This document shows, one piece after another, positions 59,666 through 64,000 of a stretch of DNA of 64,000 nucleotides. Position 1 is the first letter of the stretch; every line of letters begins with the position of its first letter. A program made the position numbers and the translations under genes. Below the pieces are notes generated by a model. The model saw only the letters and a program-made list of their open reading frames with translations, did no database searches and had not been told where the DNA came from. The stretch comes from Streptomyces sp. Q6. Lineage in GTDB: Bacteria; Actinomycetota; Actinomycetes; Streptomycetales; Streptomycetaceae. The DNA lies in contig NZ_CP146022.1 of the NCBI RefSeq assembly GCF_036967205.1, positions 3,720,001 to 3,784,000 of the forward strand, written 5' to 3'.

Positions 59666-61308
59666 TGAGCGGCGACGGCCGGGCTCCTCAAGCCCCTCCG
59701 GCGATCGAGGAGCGGAGTGCGGGGCCGAGCTCCGTGACCCGCACCCTGATCCGTCTCAAGCTCGCGCTCCTGCGCAACGGCCTGCGCCAGTCCGCGGGGC
59801 GGCGCGCCGCGTACATCGCCTCCGTCGCCGCCGCGCTCCTCGTCGCCGTGCTCCAGCTCCTCGGCCTCGTCCTCCTGCACGGCACCACCCACGCGCCCAC
59901 CGTCGCCGTCGTCCTCACCGCCGTCCTCGCCCTCGGCTGGGCCGTGCTGCCCCTGTTCTTCCCGAGCGGCGACGAGACCCTCGACCCGACGCGGCTCGTG
60001 ATGCTGCCGCTGCGCCCCGATCCGCTCGTACGGGGCCTGCTCGTGTCGTCCCTCGTCGGGGTCGGGCCGCTGTTCACGCTCTGTCTCGCGGCCGGTTCCG
60101 GCTACGCGGTGGCGCGCGGGGCGGCGGCCGGGGTCGTCGCGGTGCTCGCGGTGCCGCTCACCGTGCTGACCTGCGTCGCCCTCGCCCGTACGGTGGCCGC
60201 CGCCAACACCCGGCTGCTCACCAGCCGCAAGGGGCGCGACCTCGCCGTCCTGAGCGGTCTCGTCATCGCGATCGGCGCGCAGCTCGTCAACTTCGGCGCG
60301 CAGCGGCTCGGTTCGGCCGGTGGCGTCGGCGCGCTCGACCCGGTGGCCGACGTGCTGCGCTGGGTGCCGCCCGCCTCGGCGATCGGGGCGGTCGCGGCGA
60401 CCGGCGAGGGCTCGTACGGCACGGCGGTCATCCAGCTCGTGCTCTGCGTGGCGGCCCTGGCGGGTCTGCTCGTCCTGTGGCGGCGGGCGCTCACCCGCCT
60501 CATGACGGCGCCGGACGGCTCGACGCTCCAGGCCGCCGAGCCCACCCGCGGGCGGCGCGAGCCGAGCGGCCGCCGGCTGTTGCCGTCCGGCCGCACCGGC
60601 ACCGTCATGGAGCGCAGCCTGCGCTACGTGTGGCGCGACCCCAAGACGAAGGCCGCCTGGGTGACGTCCCTGGCCATCGGCCTGATCGTCCCCGTCTTCA
60701 ACGCCCTCCAGGGCACCGGCTCCGTCTACTTCGCGTGCTTCGCCGCCGGGATGCTCGGCATCCAGATGTACAACCAGTTCGGGCAGGACACGTCCGCGTT
60801 CTGGATGGTGGCGATGACGATCGCGTCGCCGCGGGACGCGTACGTCGAACTGCGCGCCCGCGCCCTGGCGTTGCTGGTGATCACGCTTCCGTACGCGACC
60901 CTGGTCACGCTCGTCACGACCGCGATGCTCGGCGCGTGGGGCGATCTGGCGGAGGTGCTCGGGATCTCCTTCGCGCTGCTCGGGGCGATGCTCGCGACCG
61001 GCGCCTGGTCCTCGGCGCGCTTCCCGTACTCGATCCCGCAGGAGGGCTACAAGAACGTCGCGCCGGGGCAGGCGGGCCTCGCCTGGATCTCGATCTTCGG
61101 CGGGATGGTCGCGGCGGCCCTGCTCTGCGCCCCCGTCCTCGCCCTGGCGATCGGCCTGCACGCGACGGGCGCGGACGCCTGGAGCTGGCTGCTGCTGCCG
61201 GTCGGCGCGGCGTACGGCGCGGCGGTGACGCTGCTCGGCCTGCGTATGGCGGCTCCGCGCACGGCGGCGCGGCTGCCGGAGATCCTGACGGCGGTCAGCA
61301 AGGGCTAG
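59665..61308 (+). CDS. ABC-2-type transporter permease
   Basis: A 547-residue membrane protein with about 12 hydrophobic segments, among them AYIASVAAALLVAVLQLLGL, TVAVVLTAVLALGWAVLPLF and AWVTSLAIGLIVPVFNALQG. A soluble loop near the middle (PTRGRREPSGRRLLPSGRTG) separates the two halves. The C-terminal half has the coupling-type segment NQFGQDTSAFWMVAMTIASP. It is coupled translationally to the ATPase gene upstream. Such pairs often export hydrophobic compounds or provide self-resistance; no biosynthetic genes adjoin it. A large nested inverted repeat follows. Confidence 0.9.
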   Translation: MSGDGRAPQAPPAIEERSAGPSSVTRTLIRLKLALLRNGLRQSAGRRAAYIASVAAALLVAVLQLLGLVLLHGTTHAPTVAVVLTAVLALGWAVLPLFFPSGDETLDPTRLVMLPLRPDPLVRGLLVSSLVGVGPLFTLCLAAGSGYAVARGAAAGVVAVLAVPLTVLTCVALARTVAAANTRLLTSRKGRDLAVLSGLVIAIGAQLVNFGAQRLGSAGGVGALDPVADVLRWVPPASAIGAVAATGEGSYGTAVIQLVLCVAALAGLLVLWRRALTRLMTAPDGSTLQAAEPTRGRREPSGRRLLPSGRTGTVMERSLRYVWRDPKTKAAWVTSLAIGLIVPVFNALQGTGSVYFACFAAGMLGIQMYNQFGQDTSAFWMVAMTIASPRDAYVELRARALALLVITLPYATLVTLVTTAMLGAWGDLAEVLGISFALLGAMLATGAWSSARFPYSIPQEGYKNVAPGQAGLAWISIFGGMVAAALLCAPVLALAIGLHATGADAWSWLLLPVGAAYGAAVTLLGLRMAAPRTAARLPEILTAVSKG

Positions 61309-61790
61309 GGCTCGCCTGAGTGGGACCGTCCGACATCCCGGCGGCGCGCGCGTGGGCGCGAGGCCGCGTCGGCGCCTGAACGCAGGCGACCCGCGAGCCG
61401 TGGTTCCTTCCGTGCGAGACGGTCGGAAGCCGGCCGGACGTACCGGCGGCTCGCGGGTCGGGTGACTGCTGTGGGAATAGGGCCGGCTGCACGCATGACA
61501 CACGTGCTGGTCCGGCGCCGAATCCGAGATGCGACGTCGGGCCGCTAGCCCGCAGTCACCTCACGCGTCCGGTTCTCATACATCTGCCGAACCACCTCCC
61601 TTCTCGTGTACGAGCCACCCTAGGAAGGCTCCGGGCACCCTTCAACCGATTTACGCGCGAGGGCGCATGCTGGGGGTGTGCGCTTATCGGATTCCAGGAA
61701 GTTGACCGAAGTCCGTGTGGGATGCGTCACGTTCGAGTTGAATGATCTGGAGGACATCGTCGCGCCGACACAGCCTGCAGGGGGTTCCAG
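61309..61790. other. 482-bp non-coding gap between permease and PAS-GAF genes
   Basis: The left part holds the nested inverted repeat at 61387-61460. The middle (61560-61640) is pyrimidine-rich and unremarkable. The right part (61675-61760) is AT-richer, with AAGTTGACC and GAGTTGAATGATC, and is the likely promoter of the PAS-GAF gene. No small gene is convincing on either strand. Confidence 0.5.
61387..61460. repeat. Nested inverted repeat, possible terminator or structured RNA
   Basis: CGACCCGCGAGCCG (61387-61400) and its exact reverse complement (61447-61460) enclose a second hairpin built on CTTCCG and CGGAAG. It begins 79 bp after the permease stop. No T-tract follows. Confidence 0.65.
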
Positions 61791-63155
61791 GTGAGTGCTT
61801 CCCGGCGTAGTGGGACCGCTGACGCGCTCGGGCCGGACGAGCCCGAGCGGGACGGGGCCGATCTGCTGGCCGCGTTGCTGGACGGGATGGACGCCGCGCT
61901 GTGCGCCTTCGACGCCGATGGGGTCGTGACCCATTGGAACCGGGAGGCCGAGCGGATCCTGGGCTGGTCGGCGGCGGAGGCGGTCGGGCGGACCGGGTTC
62001 GCGGGCTGGGCCGTGCGGTCCGCCGACGCGGACGAGGTGCAGGGCCGGATTCTCGCGGCGATGCACGCGCCGGGCCGGCAGGTCAACGAGTTCGCGCTCG
62101 TCACCAAGGACGGCGGCCGGATCCTCGTCCGCACCCAGTCCGCCGCCGTGCGCGGCCCCGACGGGAAGCCCGCGGGGGTGTACTGCGCCTTCAGCGAGGT
62201 GCACACGCAGATCGACCTGGAGCGGTCGATCGCGCTGAGCGAGGCCCTGTTCGAGGACGCGGCGTGGGGGGTCGTGCTGGTCGACGCCGACCTGCGCCCC
62301 GCGGTGGTCAACGCGCACGCGGCGCGGGCCCTCGGCTCCGGGCGCACCGCCGTACTGGGGCGCCCGCTGGGGGACTTGATCGCGCAGGGCGTCGAGGAAC
62401 TGGAGAGCGCGCTGGCGCACGTGCTGGCGGAGGGCGCTCCGCCGTCGCCGATGGAGGTGTGGGTCACGCTGCGGCTGCCGGAGGGCCGGCAGGAGCGGCG
62501 GTGCTGGCGGAGCGGGTTCGTGCGCCTGGCCTCGCCGTTGACGGAGGAGCCGGTACCGCTCGGCGTCGGCTGGCTCTTCCAGGACGTGACCGAGGCGAAG
62601 CAGTCGGAGCAGGAGGCGGCTCAACTCCGTTTCCGTGGGCTCCAGTTGCATCGGGCGGCGCGGGCCGCCGCGGAGTGCGAGGACCCGGCCGAGGCGGCGA
62701 CGGTGCATCTGGACTTCGCGCTGGCCGGGTTCGCCGACCACGCGCTGATCGACCTGGTGACGGACGAGGAGCCGCTGCGTCTGGTGCGGGCCGCCGCGAC
62801 GCCCTCGGGGGCGCCCGGCGCGAGTCTGCTGCTGATGCGGGGCGCGCTGCCCGTGCGGTACACCGAGGGGCATCCGGCGTTGCAGTGCGTGGCGCGGGCC
62901 GGTTCCGTACGGGCCGCCGCCGCGGACGGGACCGCGGCGGCGACCTGGGCGGCGGACCGGCAGTGGCCCGAGGGCTCCGTGTTCGGGCTGTGCGCGGTGC
63001 TGCGCAGCCGGGGACGGACGCTCGGGGTGGTGACGTTCCTGCGCGGGGCGAGCCGGGCCGCGTTCGAGCGCGGGGACGCGACGTACGCGGAGAGTGTCGC
63101 CGTGCGGATCGCGGCCGCGGTGGACCTGGCGCTGGTGACGTCGCCCGGCCGCTGA
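61791..63155 (+). CDS. PAS-PAS-GAF sensor protein without output domain
   Basis: A 454-residue cytoplasmic protein. Residues ~20-145 are a PAS domain (AALCAFDADGVVTHWNREAE, RILGWSAAEAVGR), ~148-275 a second PAS (WGVVLVDADLRPAVVNAHAA) and ~285-450 a GAF-like domain (GLQLHRAARAAAECEDPAEA; GLCAVLRSRGRTLGVVTFLR). In Streptomyces this series normally ends in a PP2C (RsbU/SpoIIE-like) phosphatase, which is absent here; the stop is clean and no phosphatase frame follows. It may sense a ligand and act through a partner. The start is GTG 61791 behind AGGGGG. Confidence 0.85.
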   Translation: MSASRRSGTADALGPDEPERDGADLLAALLDGMDAALCAFDADGVVTHWNREAERILGWSAAEAVGRTGFAGWAVRSADADEVQGRILAAMHAPGRQVNEFALVTKDGGRILVRTQSAAVRGPDGKPAGVYCAFSEVHTQIDLERSIALSEALFEDAAWGVVLVDADLRPAVVNAHAARALGSGRTAVLGRPLGDLIAQGVEELESALAHVLAEGAPPSPMEVWVTLRLPEGRQERRCWRSGFVRLASPLTEEPVPLGVGWLFQDVTEAKQSEQEAAQLRFRGLQLHRAARAAAECEDPAEAATVHLDFALAGFADHALIDLVTDEEPLRLVRAAATPSGAPGASLLLMRGALPVRYTEGHPALQCVARAGSVRAAAADGTAAATWAADRQWPEGSVFGLCAVLRSRGRTLGVVTFLRGASRAAFERGDATYAESVAVRIAAAVDLALVTSPGR

Positions 63156-63174
63156 GCGTCCGCCCGCGAGGGGC

Positions 63175-63945
63175 TCAGCGGCGGTAGAAGATGCGGTCGG
63201 CGTACTCGTCGAAGACCCGGTCGTTCCACGCGAGGCCGCCGTCCACGTTCCCGGAGCGCAGCAGCGGGGGCTGGATGCCGCGGTCGGCGAGGGTGGCGGC
63301 GCAGGTGGCCAGGGTGGACTGCATCAGGGCGCTGGTGGTGACGGTGGAGGCCGAGGCGAAGGGCGCGTCGACACCCTCGTAGGAGAGCTCCGCGTCGCCG
63401 ACGTCGATCTTCGAGTCGAGGACGACGTCGCAGTGGTCGCGCAGGTACGTGCCGGAGGAGTGCCGGGACTTCGGGGCGTCGGGTCCTGTGGCGTAGGCGA
63501 GGGAGGTCACGCCGATGACTTTCATCCCGAGGGCGCGGGCGGCCATGGCCATCTCCACGGGCAGGGCGTTGCGGCCGGAGAGGGAGATGATCACCAGCGC
63601 GTCACCGGCCCGCGCGGGGCTGGAGTGGAGGACCGCCGTGGCGAGGCCGTCGACCCGCTCCAGGGCGGAGCCGAGGGTGGCCGGCATGACGTCGACGCCG
63701 ACGGCGCCGGGCACGGCGAGCAGGTTCATCAGGGCGAGGCTGCCGGCGCGGTAGACGACGTCCTGCGCGGCGAGCGAGGAGTGACCGGCGCCGAACGCGA
63801 AGAGGCGGCCACCCGCGGCGACGGTGTCGGCGAGCAGCTCGCCCGCGGCGGCGACGGTGTCCAGCTCCTCGTCGCGGACCCGCTGGAGCAGGGCGATCGC
63901 GGCGTCGAGGTACTGCGCGGCCGGCGTGCTGGTGCGGTCGGTCAT
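63175..63945 (-). CDS. SIS-domain phosphosugar isomerase-like protein
   Basis: A 256-residue protein with one sugar-isomerase (SIS) fold. Phosphosugar-binding segments are RLFAFGAGHSSLAAQDVVYR and ALVIISLSGRNALPVEMAMA, with KVIGVTSLAYATGPDAPKSR after them. The HHSSGTYLRD-like stretch (SRHSSGTYLRDHCDVVLDSK) is the UPF0309-type signature of single-domain SIS proteins near amino-sugar utilisation genes. It probably isomerises or binds a phosphorylated amino sugar. It converges on the PAS-GAF gene with 19 bp between stops. Only 55 bp of upstream sequence are in the window, with no recognised operator. Confidence 0.88.
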   Translation of the reverse strand: MTDRTSTPAAQYLDAAIALLQRVRDEELDTVAAAGELLADTVAAGGRLFAFGAGHSSLAAQDVVYRAGSLALMNLLAVPGAVGVDVMPATLGSALERVDGLATAVLHSSPARAGDALVIISLSGRNALPVEMAMAARALGMKVIGVTSLAYATGPDAPKSRHSSGTYLRDHCDVVLDSKIDVGDAELSYEGVDAPFASASTVTTSALMQSTLATCAATLADRGIQPPLLRSGNVDGGLAWNDRVFDEYADRIFYRR

Positions 63946-64000
63946 CGGCGTGGCCCCTCGGATCCTGTGGGTCGTGACGCTCTGTGTCGCGGATCACCGT

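Noticed and set aside
1-64000. CRISPR arrays, insertion sequences, prophage genes and rRNA/tRNA genes
   Set aside because: No regularly spaced repeats, transposase or phage proteins, or RNA gene signatures were seen on reading both strands.

Overview
The window is high-GC actinobacterial DNA, almost certainly from a Streptomyces chromosome. Coding regions are very GC-rich with G/C third positions, GTG starts are common, several genes appear leaderless, and recognisable Streptomyces genes are present (an AfsK-type Ser/Thr kinase, a PurU / SCO4402-like pair, an ECF sigma factor with a zinc-finger anti-sigma factor). No rRNA, tRNA, CRISPR array, insertion sequence or phage gene was recognised.

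Layout. 0-9.5 kb: the end of an FN3 protein, argS, a frameshifted membrane HTH protein, a DUF4232 lipoprotein, a MacB/FtsX-type ABC exporter, a LuxR/TrmB-like regulator and a P-loop kinase. 9.5-14 kb: the first CoA-ester catabolic block (acyl-CoA synthetase; thiolase-like + DUF35 + crotonase). 14-18.5 kb: a secreted Ser/Gly-rich protein, afsK (frameshifted), a VOC protein and a TetR regulator. 18.6-21.6 kb: second catabolic block (F420-type oxidoreductase, acyl-CoA dehydrogenase, thiolase-like protein). 21.7-27 kb: RibD-like reductase, acetyltransferase-TetR operon, a decayed gene, MFS exporter with CGNR regulator, pdxH. 27-35 kb: third catabolic block (DUF35 + DoxX, two flavin oxidoreductases, ADP-forming acyl-CoA synthetase, crotonase, flavin reductase). 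35-38 kb: MFS transporter, GlxA-type regulator, SnoaL-like protein. 38-48.7 kb: fourth catabolic block (alcohol dehydrogenase, three acyl-CoA dehydrogenase subunits, SDR, cyclase-family hydrolase, amidohydrolase, CoA ligase) with an RsbW-like kinase embedded. 48.7-64 kb: signalling and housekeeping genes (EF-hand protein, STAS antagonist, ECF sigma/anti-sigma pair, purU, ABC binding lipoprotein, Gln-rich membrane protein, TPR regulator, prim-pol-like protein, ABC-2 exporter, PAS-GAF protein, SIS isomerase).

Main observation. The four catabolic blocks are scattered over 38 kb among unrelated genes but appear to be tied together by one palindrome, CTGACGnnnCGTCAG. It occurs as seven exact and four one-mismatch CTGAC-N5-GTCAG copies (plus one degenerate partner), all in the control regions of CoA-ester genes except one that overlaps the start codon of the TetR gene at 17894. 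It does not match the KstR or KstR2 steroid-regulon motifs I know. The enzymes controlled resemble the parts list of actinobacterial steroid or cyclic-acid side-chain degradation: FadD3-like ligase, FadE28/FadE29-like dehydrogenase halves, crotonases, Ltp2-like thiolase-fold proteins with DUF35 partners, and an HsaB-like flavin reductase. I infer an uncharacterised TetR-type regulon for breakdown of a cyclic or branched carboxylic acid.

Sequence quality. afsK, the HTH membrane gene, the anti-sigma gene and a small decayed gene each show one missing base in a short G/C-rich stretch (in three of the four a G/C homopolymer run). This pattern looks like assembly error as much as mutation and should be resolved before these genes are called pseudogenes.
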